40,115 nt of DNA from an uncultured Clostridia bacterium (GCA_947166385.1 CAMVEB010000038.1:1-40115), one strand, 5' to 3'; positions 26,648-35,476 are shown, counted from the first letter of the stretch. Notes: generated by a model not told the origin, from the letters alone. Translations and numbers: made by a program.

Positions 26648-28108
26648 ATGCAGAAAGTGGAAAGACGAAAACACCGGGGAGGCCGGAAACGGGTCTGGCT
26701 GGCCGCGGCGGCGGTGCTGCTGGCAGGCAGCGTGACCGCGGCGGTGCTGCTGAGCCGGAAGCCGCCGGCGGAACCGCTGACAAAGGAAGACTATTCCGGA
26801 CTGCTCGTCTCGCGGGAGGCGGAGGAGCTGGTTTCCGTGACGATTGAGCGGCGGGGCGAAGAGCCCTGGACGCTGATCCGGACGGAAAACGGGGAGCTGA
26901 TGCCGGAGGGCGGGGAATGGACCGTATCAGAAAACCAGGCGCGGAAGCTGACGGAGAGCCTGACGCAGCTGCGGTATGAGGAAATCCTGAGCGAGGATGC
27001 GGAGGTGTACCGGGAGCATCCGGAAGACTTCGGGCTGAAGTATCCTCTGGTGACCGTGACGGGCGTCTATACGGACGGGAAGCAGGTGACGCTGCGGATC
27101 GGCGGGGATACCGGGATGGAGGAAAGCCGGCGGTATATGACCGTTGAAGGGGATGACCGACTGTACGCCGTGAGCAACGGGGTCGCCGAAGATCTGGACA
27201 TGGAATACGCGCTGCTGCACCCGGTGCCCAAGCCCGAGATCTATGAAGCGCTGCTGGACCGGATCACGCTGACGGACCGGGAAGGCGGGAAGATCGCCGA
27301 ATGGCAGCTGCGGGGGAAGATCACCGACCGGGATGCGGGAACGAACTGGATGATTACCGCGCCGTTCAACTATCCCGCGGATGAGGAAGCGATCAGCAAT
27401 CTGAAAAAGAGCGCCGGGAACCTGCGGCTGGGCGTATACACCGCACCGGCAACCGCGGAAAACCTGGAAAAATACGGACTGAAGCAACCGGAAAAGACGC
27501 TGGAGATCCATATGGCGGCGGGCAGCACGGGCACTGTCGGAGAAAGCGGCGTATACGATGTGCAGGAGCACGACGAAAGCACTGTGCGGCTGTACATCGG
27601 GCAGCCGCGGGACGAGGCGGCGGACTATGTGCGCTACGGGGAGGAGATCTTTACCGTGAGCCATTTCACACTGGCGGCCCTGACCGATCCGACGCCGGTC
27701 AAAAGCGCAGCCCGGTATCCGGTGCTGACTCCGCTTGCATCGCTGGAGAGCCTGACCGTCGAAGAAAACGGGGAGATCTCCGAATACACGCTGGCAGAAA
27801 CGGAAGAGAGCGACACAGCGAGCGGCGAAGGACGCGAATGCCGGCTGAACGGGGAAAAGATGGAGTACAGCACCTTTGAAGCGGCTTACCAGCGTTTGCT
27901 GACGGTAACCTTCAGCGGGGAACTGCCGGCGGGCGCGGCCTGGAAAGAACCGTATAAAAAATATACGTTCCGCACGCTGAGCGGCGGAACGCATACAGTG
28001 ACACTGAGCGACTGGGACGGCGTGCATGATGCCGTGACCGTCGACGGATCGACTTTGTTCTATCTGATCAAAGGGGGGATGACGGAGCTTCCGTCTGCAG
28101 GGCAATGA
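26648..28108 (+). CDS. DUF4340-domain membrane-anchored protein
   Basis: This 486-residue protein has a basic N-terminus (K-V-E-R-R-K-H-R-G-G-R-K-R), one membrane helix (about 18-36) and a large outside region rich in beta strands. Repeated features such as E-D-F-G-L/E-K-Y-G-L-K-x-P and W-x-I-T-A-P-F-N-Y-P are typical of DUF4340 proteins that follow Gldg genes. The function is unknown; an extracytoplasmic partner of the ABC complex is likely. Its last 41 bp overlap the end of a convergent gene. Confidence 0.85.
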   Translation: MQKVERRKHRGGRKRVWLAAAAVLLAGSVTAAVLLSRKPPAEPLTKEDYSGLLVSREAEELVSVTIERRGEEPWTLIRTENGELMPEGGEWTVSENQARKLTESLTQLRYEEILSEDAEVYREHPEDFGLKYPLVTVTGVYTDGKQVTLRIGGDTGMEESRRYMTVEGDDRLYAVSNGVAEDLDMEYALLHPVPKPEIYEALLDRITLTDREGGKIAEWQLRGKITDRDAGTNWMITAPFNYPADEEAISNLKKSAGNLRLGVYTAPATAENLEKYGLKQPEKTLEIHMAAGSTGTVGESGVYDVQEHDESTVRLYIGQPRDEAADYVRYGEEIFTVSHFTLAALTDPTPVKSAARYPVLTPLASLESLTVEENGEISEYTLAETEESDTASGEGRECRLNGEKMEYSTFEAAYQRLLTVTFSGELPAGAAWKEPYKKYTFRTLSGGTHTVTLSDWDGVHDAVTVDGSTLFYLIKGGMTELPSAGQ

Positions 28109-28559
28109 TCGTCCTGTCCGTATACTGCAGGGTGACCTCCTGCCCCGGGGTCAGGGCCGGCAGCGGAATTTCCGCGTCCCAGTAGAGCATCTGCTCCCGG
28201 GTGCCATGCTTATCCGGATCGCCGAGGAAGATCAGGCTGCGGCAGGAAACGCCGTCTACCGAGGAAAGATCCGGCTCGGCGCGGACAAACTCCATCGTCC
28301 GGGTATGGCTGCGGCCGTGCAGGGCGGTACGGATCAGGCGGCGGTAGCGGGCGAGGGGAAGGCAGAACATCTCCGCAAAGAAGATGGCAAAGAACCCCAG
28401 CACGCAGGCGGCCGCCATGGCCAGCCATTCCGTCCGGATGACTGCGGCATAGACAAAGACGGCCAGCAGCAGCACCGAAACAACAGCCAGCACCGCCAGG
28501 CGGCGGCGCAGCTGCTGATGAACCGTGAGGTAAGACTGATCAGAATACAAAGCCTGCAT
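28068..28559 (-). CDS. Small two-helix membrane protein, unknown function
   Basis: This 163-residue protein has two hydrophobic segments (about 21-42 and 45-66) forming a hairpin, then a basic stretch (A-R-Y-R-R-L-I-R-T) and a beta-rich cytoplasmic-type tail. I do not recognise a family. AAGGAG lies 7 nt before the ATG, supporting the call. It is directly downstream of the ribosomal terminator, so it needs its own promoter, which I could not define. Its 3' end runs 41 bp into the DUF4340 gene on the opposite strand. Confidence 0.75.
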   Translation of the reverse strand: MQALYSDQSYLTVHQQLRRRLAVLAVVSVLLLAVFVYAAVIRTEWLAMAAACVLGFFAIFFAEMFCLPLARYRRLIRTALHGRSHTRTMEFVRAEPDLSSVDGVSCRSLIFLGDPDKHGTREQMLYWDAEIPLPALTPGQEVTLQYTDRTIIALQTEAPSSPL

Positions 28560-28579
28560 AACGCAACTCCTTCTGTTCG

Positions 28580-28614
28580 AAAAATGCGTCCTCCTTGTGC
28601 AAGGGGAGGACGCA
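28580..28614 (-). terminator. Strong rho-independent terminator of the alpha operon
   Basis: A perfect 10-bp stem (28585-28594 with 28605-28614) is followed on the minus strand by TTTTT (28584-28580). It lies about 30 bp past the rplQ stop. Confidence 0.92.
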
Positions 28615-28645
28615 ATGATTTGCTTGATGTGCCTGGTAAAATGAA

Positions 28646-29158
28646 TCAGACCAGCTCGAGAATGACCATTTCGGCGGCATCGCCGCGGCGCGGTCCGAGC
28701 TTGTAGATGCGGGTGTAGCCGCCGGAGCAGTTCTTTTCCGCATTGCGGGCCTTGTACTTGGGTCCGATTTCACGGAAGAGCTTTTCCACCACGGGATGCT
28801 TGTTGTCCTTGGTGCGCTCCTTGTATTCGGCCTTGTTCTCATCGTCCTTCTTGGTTTCCTTCAGGTCATAGAGATAGGCCATCATGAGACGGCGGGCATG
28901 CAGCTTGGAAGGAGCGTCATTGACGACATCCAGCGTGACCAACTGCCCTTTGTCATTATGGGTTTCCTTGGTAGCGGAAACCGTATTGTCGCATTCGCGC
29001 ACAGCCAGCGTGATGATCCGGTCGGCGATCCGGCGGACTTCCTTAGCTTTGGCTTCGGTCGTCTCGATGCGGCCGTACCAGATCAGATTGGTCACTTGAT
29101 TGCGAAGCAGCGCCTTGCGCTGATCAGCCGTGCGACCCAGCTTGCGTTGGTTAGCCAT
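28646..29158 (-). CDS. rplQ: 50S ribosomal protein L17, with insertions
   Basis: This 170-residue bL17 is longer than the usual 110-130. The conserved start (R-K-L-G-R-T...R-K-A-L-L-R-N), [11 protein letters not shown] and the C-terminal [19 protein letters not shown] are intact. Extra residues lie at about 55-82 and at about 101-122 (lysine/aspartate-rich, K-K-D-D-E-N-K-A). It binds 23S rRNA near the exit-tunnel side. TAGGAGG precedes the ATG. It is the last gene of the alpha operon. Confidence 0.96.
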   Translation of the reverse strand: MANQRKLGRTADQRKALLRNQVTNLIWYGRIETTEAKAKEVRRIADRIITLAVRECDNTVSATKETHNDKGQLVTLDVVNDAPSKLHARRLMMAYLYDLKETKKDDENKAEYKERTKDNKHPVVEKLFREIGPKYKARNAEKNCSGGYTRIYKLGPRRGDAAEMVILELV

Positions 29159-29176
29159 GGGGTTTTCCTCCTACTA

Positions 29177-30124
29177 TTAGTCTTCATTGGGTCGCAGGCC
29201 CAGTCCGAGTCCGTTGAGCTTCTGCTCCACTTCCTCCAGACTCTTGCGGCCAAGGTTGCGAACCTTCATCATGTCTTCCTGATTCTTCAGCACCAGCTCA
29301 GCAACGCTGTTGATGCCGGCACGCTTCAGGCAGTTATAGGCACGGACGGAAAGATCCAGCTCTTCAATCGTCATTTCAAGAACCTTGTCCTTCTTATCGT
29401 CCTCCGGCTGAATCATGCTGACCGGCATGACCTGATCGGTCAGGCTGATGAACAGATTCAGGTGCTCGTTCAGGATCTTGGCGGCGCTGGAAATTGCCTC
29501 TTCAGGCTTCAGCGTGCCGTTGGTCCAGATTTCAAGCGTCAGCTTGTCATAGTCGGTGATCTGACCGACACGGGTGTCTTCCACCATGTAGTTGACCTTC
29601 TTCACGGGGGTGAAGATCGAGTCAATCGGGATGACACCGATCGGCGTCGTGGCCGACTTGTTCTTATCGGCGCTGATATAACCGCGGCCCCGATCCAGAG
29701 TCAGCTGCATCTGGAGATGCGCATCCTCATTCAGGGTGGCGATATGCAGATCCGGATTCACGATTTCCACTTCATCATCCGTCCTGATATCCCCGGCTTT
29801 CAGTTCGAAGGGACCCTTCACATCAATATTCAGCTGCTTGGGGCCTTCCGCGAACATCCGGCAGGCAATGGATTTCAGGTTCAGAATGATCTCCGTGACA
29901 TCTTCCTTGACTCCCGGGATCGTGGAGAACTCATGCTGTACACCGTCTATATGTACGGACGAGACTGCCACACCGGGGAGGGAGGAAAGAAGCACGCGGC
30001 GCATGGAGTTGCCCAGAGTGTGGCCGAAACCGCGCTCGAGCGGCTCCACCACGAAACGGCCGTAAGAACCGTTCTGACCAACTTCGACGCATTCGATGCG
30101 GGCTTTTTCGATTTCGACGATCAT
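29177..30124 (-). CDS. rpoA: RNA polymerase alpha subunit
   Basis: This 315-residue protein has the N-terminal dimerisation domain (about 1-230; [19 protein letters not shown] near 24-42) and the C-terminal domain for UP elements and activators (about 245-315; N-C-L-K-R-A-G-I and [11 protein letters not shown]). It nucleates core RNA polymerase assembly. GGAGGG precedes the ATG at 30124. It has the usual place between rpsD and rplQ. Confidence 0.98.
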   Translation of the reverse strand: MIVEIEKARIECVEVGQNGSYGRFVVEPLERGFGHTLGNSMRRVLLSSLPGVAVSSVHIDGVQHEFSTIPGVKEDVTEIILNLKSIACRMFAEGPKQLNIDVKGPFELKAGDIRTDDEVEIVNPDLHIATLNEDAHLQMQLTLDRGRGYISADKNKSATTPIGVIPIDSIFTPVKKVNYMVEDTRVGQITDYDKLTLEIWTNGTLKPEEAISSAAKILNEHLNLFISLTDQVMPVSMIQPEDDKKDKVLEMTIEELDLSVRAYNCLKRAGINSVAELVLKNQEDMMKVRNLGRKSLEEVEQKLNGLGLGLRPNED

Positions 30125-30162
30125 TTCGTTTTACCCTCCTCAATTGAGTCGTGCGTTCATCA

Positions 30163-30759
30163 TTAACGGGAGTAATACTCGACGATCATGTTCTCCTGGA
30201 CCTGCAGGTCGATATCTTCGCGAGTGGGCATGGCGGCTACGGTGCCGGCCAGGTTCTGGGCATCAAAGCTGAGCCACTTGGGCGTCAGTGTGCCGGTGCC
30301 TTCCCGCAGAGACTTGAAGATTTCCATTTCCTCGCTGCGCTTGCGCAGGGTGATTTTGTCCCCTACCTTGACCTGGTAGGATGGGATATCCACCTTCATA
30401 TCATTGACCCGGATGTGACCGTGCGTCACGATCTGGCGGGCCATGCGGCGGGTCTTGGCCAGGCCAAGACGGAACACCACGTTGTCCAGACGCAACTCCA
30501 GCAGCTGGAGCAGATTATCACCGGTGATGCCCTTCATGTTGGCGGCCTTCAGATAGTACTTATGGAACTGCTTTTCCAGGACGCCGTATACGAACTTGAC
30601 CTTCTGCTTTTCCTGCAGCTGGGCGCCGTATTCGGAGACCTTACGGCGGCGGTTTCCGCCGGGATTGCGGTTGGACTTTTTATTGCCATAGCCCATGACG
30701 GCCGGGGAAATATCGAAGCTCCGGCACTTCTTGGCGATCGGCTGTTTATTTACTGCCAT
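30163..30759 (-). CDS. rpsD: 30S ribosomal protein S4 (zinc-free form)
   Basis: This 198-residue uS4 has the S4 RNA-binding domain at about 88-150 (R-L-D-N-V-V-F-R-L-G, then Q-I-V-T-H-G-H-I-R-V-N). The N-terminal segment has a single cysteine and lacks the four-cysteine zinc site, so it is the C-minus form. I chose ATG 30759 (GAAGGAGG just upstream) over the longer frame to 30810. S4 starts 30S assembly and in E. coli represses its own alpha operon through the leader upstream of rpsM; the same gene order holds here. Confidence 0.97.
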   Translation of the reverse strand: MAVNKQPIAKKCRSFDISPAVMGYGNKKSNRNPGGNRRRKVSEYGAQLQEKQKVKFVYGVLEKQFHKYYLKAANMKGITGDNLLQLLELRLDNVVFRLGLAKTRRMARQIVTHGHIRVNDMKVDIPSYQVKVGDKITLRKRSEEMEIFKSLREGTGTLTPKWLSFDAQNLAGTVAAMPTREDIDLQVQENMIVEYYSR

Positions 30760-30779
30760 TTCTGTATGTCCTCCTTCAA

Positions 30780-31181
30780 TTACACGCGACGGCGCTTGGG
30801 CGGACGGCAACCGTTATGGGGAATGGGCGTCACGTCCTTAATCATGTTCACATCCAGACCGGCGGCCTGCAGGGAACGGATAGCAGCCTCACGGCCGGAA
30901 CCGGGGCCTTTGACATAAACTTCAACCGTGCGAAGGCCGTATTCCATCGCGGCCTTGGCGGCGGTTTCAGCAGCCATCTGCGCGGCGAAAGGAGTGGATT
31001 TCTTGCTGCCGCGGAAGCCCAGACCACCCGCGCTGGCCCAGGAAAGAGCATTGCCCTGGGTGTCGGTGATGGTCACAATCGTATTGTTGAAAGAAGAACG
31101 GATATGCGCTGCGCCACGTTCAACGACTTTGCGCTCACGGCGTTTACGCGTAGCCTTCTTCAGCTTTTGCTTAGGTGCCAT
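30780..31181 (-). CDS. rpsK: 30S ribosomal protein S11
   Basis: This 133-residue uS11 has a lysine/arginine-rich N-terminus and the conserved [23 protein letters not shown] and C-terminal [11 protein letters not shown]. The start at 31181 is set by GGAGGG upstream; the longer frame to 31211 is not supported. It is part of the 30S platform. Confidence 0.97.
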   Translation of the reverse strand: MAPKQKLKKATRKRRERKVVERGAAHIRSSFNNTIVTITDTQGNALSWASAGGLGFRGSKKSTPFAAQMAAETAAKAAMEYGLRTVEVYVKGPGSGREAAIRSLQAAGLDVNMIKDVTPIPHNGCRPPKRRRV

Positions 31182-31200
31182 TGATTTTCTCCCTCCGTAA

Positions 31201-31216
31201 CCCGCTGACAAGCGGG
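31201..31216 (-). other. Intercistronic hairpin before rpsK
   Basis: CCCGCT pairs with AGCGGG around a 4-nt loop, ending a few bases before the rpsK ribosome binding site. It could tune rpsK translation or protect processed mRNA. Confidence 0.4.
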
Positions 31217-31234
31217 AATCAATTCAGTAGAAGC

Positions 31235-31612
31235 TTACTTGGTGGCTTTCTTCTTGCCGGCGATGGTCTTCTTCGGACCCTTCCGGGTGCGGGCGTTCTG
31301 CTTGGTGTTCTGTCCGCGGACGGGCAGGCCATGACGATGACGGACGCCGCGATAGCAGCCGATTTCGATGAGGCGCTTTATATTGAGAGATACTTCACGG
31401 CGAAGATCACCTTCCACCTTCAGATGATGCTCAATATAATCACGCAGCTTGCTGATTTCGGTCTCGGAGAGATCCTTTACCCGGGTGTCGGGATTGACGC
31501 CGACTTCCGCGAGCATCTTCTGCGAAGTGGTCAGGCCGATGCCGTAAATATAGGTCAGGCCGACTTCAACGCGCTTTTCTCTGGGCAGGTCAACACCTGC
31601 AATGCGTGCCAT
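31235..31612 (-). CDS. rpsM: 30S ribosomal protein S13
   Basis: This 125-residue uS13 has [10 protein letters not shown] at the start, Y-I-Y-G-I-G at 23-28 and the basic tail [13 protein letters not shown]. It sits at the head of the 30S subunit and contacts tRNA and the 50S bridge. ATG 31612 has GGAGGTG upstream; the frame extending to 31747 lies in the leader. It is the first gene of the operon; infA and rpmJ, usual upstream neighbours, are absent here. Confidence 0.97.
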   Translation of the reverse strand: MARIAGVDLPREKRVEVGLTYIYGIGLTTSQKMLAEVGVNPDTRVKDLSETEISKLRDYIEHHLKVEGDLRREVSLNIKRLIEIGCYRGVRHRHGLPVRGQNTKQNARTRKGPKKTIAGKKKATK

Positions 31613-31850
31613 GTGGTTAATACACCTCCGTATGTTATGAAAAAGTGAGCTCACACGGGCCCGACAACCCGACCGGACCGGGTGAAACACGACTCCGCGC
31701 TGCGCGCCAGGTGAAAGCAAGCGCACAACAACACCACCCGGCCGCATTGGAAGGAACGGCAGGACGGTGCCAGAAAAGAGACGGGTTGATTTGCTGCCGG
31801 AACACGCGCGGAATAACGCGTGCAGCCGCCCGGAGGCAAACCAGGGTTAA
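31613..31850 (-). promoter_or_regulatory. Long 5' leader of the alpha operon
   Basis: About 238 nt separate the predicted start from the rpsM ATG, with no open frame of substance. It contains GC-rich inverted segments (for example CACGCG/CGCGTG near 31802-31823). In E. coli S4 represses this operon via an rpsM leader pseudoknot; a similar role here is inference. Confidence 0.45.
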
Positions 31851-31857
31851 CTGCTAT

Positions 31858-31916
31858 AGTCTATCACAAGAGAAAGGGAATGACAACCTGTTTTTTCACA
31901 AAATTCTTAAATTTTT
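31858..31916 (-). promoter_or_regulatory. Promoter of the alpha operon with A/T-rich upstream element
   Basis: On the minus strand TTGTCA (31881-31886), a 17-bp spacer ending TGA, and TAGACT (31858-31863) form an extended -10 promoter. The bases directly upstream of the -35 (31887-31916) are A/T-tract rich, as in UP elements of stable-RNA promoters. Confidence 0.65.
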
Positions 31917-32665
31917 GTTAAATCGGCGAGAAGCGCGTCCAGCGCAGCCATCCGTTCCTCCATGCGCCGCTGCTCCCGCTCAGGAGAAGAATAGCCGGTG
32001 GCGGTGCGGTCGGCCCGGTGAATCTCAAAAAGGGCGCGCAGATCCTTTTCACCGAAGCGGCTGAGCCGGTCGAGCAGGAAGGGCCGGTCCAGGTTGACCG
32101 CGCCGGAATCGGTGCGCAGGCGAATATCATGATAACGGACGAGACGTACCACACGGTCGGCCGTTTCCCGATCCAGGCGGAGCGCCTCCGTGACGCGGGC
32201 AGCGATTTCCGCGGATGCGGCCTGGTGGCCGGCGTAATGGGCCTCTCCCTTCGCATCCAACGTACGGACGGCGGGCTTGCCGGTGTCATGGAGGAGCATG
32301 GTGAGGCGCAGGGCAGGCTCCGGAGGGATGTTCTCGACACCCTGGACCGTATGCTCCCAGAGATCATAGGAATGATGGTGATTGCGCTGGTCATAGCCGA
32401 TCATCGGAGCAAGATCCGGAATGATCGCAGCAAACACTTCCGGACAGGACCGGAGGATCCGCCCGGCACCGGGGCCGCACAGGAGAGTCATCAGCTCATC
32501 CCGGACCAGTTCGGGCTCCGAACGGACGAGGGCCGGGCCCAGGCGCAGCAGGGTCTGTTCCGCTTCCGGATCCACCGGAGCATCCGTGACAGAAGCCATA
32601 CGCAGGGCCCGGAGGGCCTGGACGGGATCCTCCTGATCCACGGCTGACGAATGCGGCAGATCCAT
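31907..32665 (-). CDS. HD-domain protein derived from a CCA-adding enzyme (nucleotidyltransferase head missing)
   Basis: This 252-residue protein matches the middle and C-terminal part of class II tRNA CCA nucleotidyltransferases: A-L-R-A-L-R-M-A-S at 17-25, E-L-V-R-D-E-L-M-T-L-L at 52-62, and a Y-D-Q-R-N-H-H-H-S-Y-D-L-W-E-H-T block at 91-106. HD-type metal residues are His105, His126-Asp127, His147 and His179-Asp180. The N-terminal nucleotidyltransferase domain with its G-S and D-x-D motifs is absent. The start is real: AAAGGAG precedes the ATG at 32665 and a promoter lies upstream, with the divergent fumC close behind, so there is no room for the missing domain. Phosphodiesterase or phosphatase activity is possible; CCA addition is not expected. 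Confidence 0.85.
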   Translation of the reverse strand: MDLPHSSAVDQEDPVQALRALRMASVTDAPVDPEAEQTLLRLGPALVRSEPELVRDELMTLLCGPGAGRILRSCPEVFAAIIPDLAPMIGYDQRNHHHSYDLWEHTVQGVENIPPEPALRLTMLLHDTGKPAVRTLDAKGEAHYAGHQAASAEIAARVTEALRLDRETADRVVRLVRYHDIRLRTDSGAVNLDRPFLLDRLSRFGEKDLRALFEIHRADRTATGYSSPEREQRRMEERMAALDALLADLTKI

Positions 32666-32777
32666 GTACGCACGCTCCTTTCTGAATCTGGTGGGGACCG
32701 ATCTGCTGGGACCGGTTTCCTGTTGCCGGGTCTTTGCTTCCTGATGATGTCTTTCTTATCTATTATTCTCTCCTTCA

Positions 32778-32805
32778 ATTATACGGAAATCGGCGGTTTC
32801 GTCAA
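32778..32805 (-). promoter_or_regulatory. Promoter of the HD-domain gene
   Basis: On the minus strand TTGACG (32800-32805) and TATAAT (32778-32783) are separated by 16 bp. The leader to the ATG is about 105 nt. The -35 box lies 14 bp from the divergent fumC -35. Confidence 0.7.
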
Positions 32806-32819
32806 ATGCCCGCAGACAG

Positions 32820-32848
32820 TTGAACTGAGAACGAAAAGATGGTATTTT
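32820..32848 (+). promoter_or_regulatory. Promoter of fumC
   Basis: TTGAAC (32820-32825), a 17-bp spacer ending TGG, and TATTTT (32843-32848) form an extended -10 promoter about 26 bp before the start codon. Confidence 0.6.
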
Positions 32849-32873
32849 TAAAAAGAAAGAGGAGGCATGGCAG

Positions 32874-34256
32874 ATGTCAGAGGAATACAGGACCGAACGG
32901 GACTCCATGGGCGAGATCCGCGTGCCGGCGGACCGGTACTGGGGCGCGCAGACAGAGCGGAGCCGGAGAAATTTTCCCATCGGAAACGGCCGGGAACCGA
33001 TGCCGGAAGAGATCATCGGCGCCTTTGCCGTGCTGAAGGAGGCAGCGGCCCGGGCGAACCGTGCGCTGCAGCCGGGAAAGATGACCGAGGAAAAATGCGG
33101 GACGATCTGCCTGGCCGCGGAAGAAATCCGGGCCGGGAAACTGCGGAAGCATTTTCCGCTGGTGGTGTGGCAGACGGGCAGCGGCACCCAGAGTAACATG
33201 AACGTCAACGAAGTGATTGCCAACCGGGGAAACGAGATCGCCGGGAAGAAACTGCTGCATCCCAACGACGACGTGAATATGAGCCAGTCGTCGAATGATA
33301 CTTTTCCGGCGGCGATGCATATCGCCGCGGCGACGGCCCTGGAGGAAAACGTCCTGCCGGCGCTGGAAGAACTGACAGGGACAATGCGCCGGCTGGAAAA
33401 GGAAAACGAAGGCATTCTGAAATGCGGGCGAACCCACCTGCAGGACGCGACACCGATCCGGTTTTCCCAGGAGATTTCCGGCTGGCGGGCCAGCCTGGAG
33501 AAAGACGCGGAAATGATCCGTGCGGCCGGCCTTCCGCTGCGGGAGCTGGCGCTGGGTGGGACGGCGGTGGGTACCGGGCTGAACGCGCCGGAGGGATTTG
33601 ACGCGCTGAGCGCGGAGAAGACCGCGGAGCTGACGGGGATTCCCTTTGTGACGGCGGGGAATAAATTCCACGCGCTGACCTCCCGGGACGAAATGGTATT
33701 CGCCCACGGCGCGCTGAAAGCACTGGCCTGTGACCTGATGAAGATTGCCAACGACGTGCGATGGCTGGCCAGCGGGCCGCGGCTGGGACTGGGGGAGATT
33801 ACCATTCCGGAGAACGAACCGGGGTCCTCCATCATGCCGGGGAAGGTGAATCCCACGCAGTGCGAACAGGTGACGATGGTGGCGGCCCAGGTAATCGGAA
33901 ATGACGTAACCGTCGGAATGGCCGCCAGCCAGGGAAACTTTGAGCTGAACGTTTTTATGCCGGTGTGCGCATACAACTTTCTGCAGAGCGCGCGGCTGCT
34001 GGCGGAGAGCATGCGGTCCTTCAACGAGCGGTGCGCCGGCGGGATCCGGGCCAACCGGGAGAAAATGGCGGAGAACGTGCGCAGTTCCCTGATGCTGGTA
34101 ACGGCGCTGAACCCGATCATCGGTTATGAAAAAGCAGCAAAGACGGCGCAGAAGGCTTACCGGGAAGGGATCTCCCTGAAGGAGGCCTGCACAGCGCTGG
34201 GATACCTGACAGCAGAAGAATTTGACGCGGGATTTCATCCGGAGAACATGGCATAA
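32874..34256 (+). CDS. fumC: Class II fumarate hydratase
   Basis: This 460-residue fumarase/aspartase superfamily enzyme interconverts fumarate and L-malate. Motifs are [13 protein letters not shown] near 100-112, [17 protein letters not shown] and the signature [11 protein letters not shown]. The N-terminal R-x-E-x-D-S-M-G-E-I-x-V-P fits FumC over aspartase, although aspartase cannot be fully excluded. AGGAGG lies 9 nt before the ATG at 32874; another ATG at 32866 is out of frame. It is followed by alaX after 14 bp, suggesting one operon. Confidence 0.93.
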   Translation: MSEEYRTERDSMGEIRVPADRYWGAQTERSRRNFPIGNGREPMPEEIIGAFAVLKEAAARANRALQPGKMTEEKCGTICLAAEEIRAGKLRKHFPLVVWQTGSGTQSNMNVNEVIANRGNEIAGKKLLHPNDDVNMSQSSNDTFPAAMHIAAATALEENVLPALEELTGTMRRLEKENEGILKCGRTHLQDATPIRFSQEISGWRASLEKDAEMIRAAGLPLRELALGGTAVGTGLNAPEGFDALSAEKTAELTGIPFVTAGNKFHALTSRDEMVFAHGALKALACDLMKIANDVRWLASGPRLGLGEITIPENEPGSSIMPGKVNPTQCEQVTMVAAQVIGNDVTVGMAASQGNFELNVFMPVCAYNFLQSARLLAESMRSFNERCAGGIRANREKMAENVRSSLMLVTALNPIIGYEKAAKTAQKAYREGISLKEACTALGYLTAEEFDAGFHPENMA

Positions 34257-34270
34257 AGGCGGGAGACAGA

Positions 34271-35461
34271 ATGACAGAACGGCTGTACTACGAGAATGCA
34301 TATCTGTGGGAGTTTGACGCAGTAGTGACCCGGATCCGGGAAGGAAAGAAACAGGGGACCTGGGAAGCGGCGCTGGACCGGAGCGCTTTTTACCCGACTT
34401 CCGGCGGGCAGCCCTTCGACACGGGCAGGATCACCTTTGCCGGCGGGGAAGCGGCGGTCAACGACGTGGAGAGCGATCGGGAAGGGGAAGTCTGGCACAC
34501 GGTGGACAAACCGATTCCCGAAGGCACGGCGGTGCACGGGATCATTGACGGAAAGCGCCGGACGGATCATATGGAGCAGCACGGCGGCGAGCATATGCTG
34601 GCCGGGGCGATCTGGGAAAAGCTGCAGGGAACAACGATCGGACTGCACCTGGGGCTGGAGGATTCCACGATTGACGTGCAGCTGCCGGAGGAACGGACCC
34701 ACCTGACTGAGGACGAGATCCGGATGCTGGAGGATACGGTGAACGAGCGGATCCGGGCGGACGCGCCGATCCGGTGCTGGTTTCCGGAAACCGAAGAGCT
34801 GGAACGGCTGCCGCTGCGGAAAAAGCCGACGGTGAGCGAGCATGTGCGGATTGTGGCGATGGGGGACTTTGAGATGGTCGCGTGCGGCGGAACCCATCCT
34901 TCCTCCACGGGGCGGATCGGGCTGATCAAGATCCTGTCTGTGATTCCGGCCAAGGGGAAGGCAAGGGTTTCCTTTGTCTGCGGCGGAAGAGCGGCCGCCC
35001 TGTTCCAGAAATACATGCGGTGCGCCGACAAGGCCGGGGCGGCGCTGAGCTGCCCTGTGGACAAGCTGAGCCGGGCAGCCAGCGAGCTGAAGAGCCGGCT
35101 GGCAGAGGCAGAGCGGAAGGCGAACCGGTTTGAGACCCGGGAGCTGCTGGAGAAATTCCGGGCGGCGGAAAACAGCGGAGATCTGCGGGGTATCACGCTG
35201 GCACCGGTGATCACGGAGGAGGCGGACGCGCGGGCTGTGTCCGCGGCTGTGTCGGAATACATTGCGGAGAAGGGAAGGCTGCTTCTGCTGGCCGCCGGGG
35301 AACGGCTGACGTTCGCCCGGTCGGCGGATGTGAAGATCGACATGAGCGAGCTGATCCGGCGGGTCGGCCGGGGCGGCGGACGGCCTGACCTGGCCAGCGG
35401 CGCGGGCATTCCGGAATGCGTCAATGTTGCGCGAAAAATTCTGATCACCGAATATAAATGA
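34271..35461 (+). CDS. AlaX-type alanyl-tRNA editing protein with DHHA1 domain
   Basis: This 396-residue protein resembles the editing half of alanyl-tRNA synthetase. The N-terminal part (1-95) has F-Y-P-T-S-G-G-Q-P, the editing domain has the zinc ligands His104, His108, Cys205 and His209 (H-G-G-E-H, C-G-G-T-H), a helical linker follows at about 255-300, and a DHHA1 domain (about 310-396) ends with G-G-G-R-P-D-L-A-S-G-A-G. Such long AlaX proteins hydrolyse Ser- or Gly-tRNA(Ala) in trans. There is no aminoacylation domain, so it cannot charge tRNA. It is probably cotranscribed with fumC and the small gene after it. Confidence 0.92.
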   Translation: MTERLYYENAYLWEFDAVVTRIREGKKQGTWEAALDRSAFYPTSGGQPFDTGRITFAGGEAAVNDVESDREGEVWHTVDKPIPEGTAVHGIIDGKRRTDHMEQHGGEHMLAGAIWEKLQGTTIGLHLGLEDSTIDVQLPEERTHLTEDEIRMLEDTVNERIRADAPIRCWFPETEELERLPLRKKPTVSEHVRIVAMGDFEMVACGGTHPSSTGRIGLIKILSVIPAKGKARVSFVCGGRAAALFQKYMRCADKAGAALSCPVDKLSRAASELKSRLAEAERKANRFETRELLEKFRAAENSGDLRGITLAPVITEEADARAVSAAVSEYIAEKGRLLLLAAGERLTFARSADVKIDMSELIRRVGRGGGRPDLASGAGIPECVNVARKILITEYK

Positions 35462-35476
35462 CAGGGGATAACAGAC

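Noticed and set aside
28634..28642. TGGTAAAAT on the plus strand as an antisense promoter into rplQ
   Set aside because: There is no -35 box and no plus-strand gene; it is probably chance.
31890..31915. A/T hairpin as terminator of the HD gene
   Set aside because: The ACAAAAATT/AATTTTGT pairing is weak and A/T only; it fits better as the A/T-rich element of the alpha-operon promoter.
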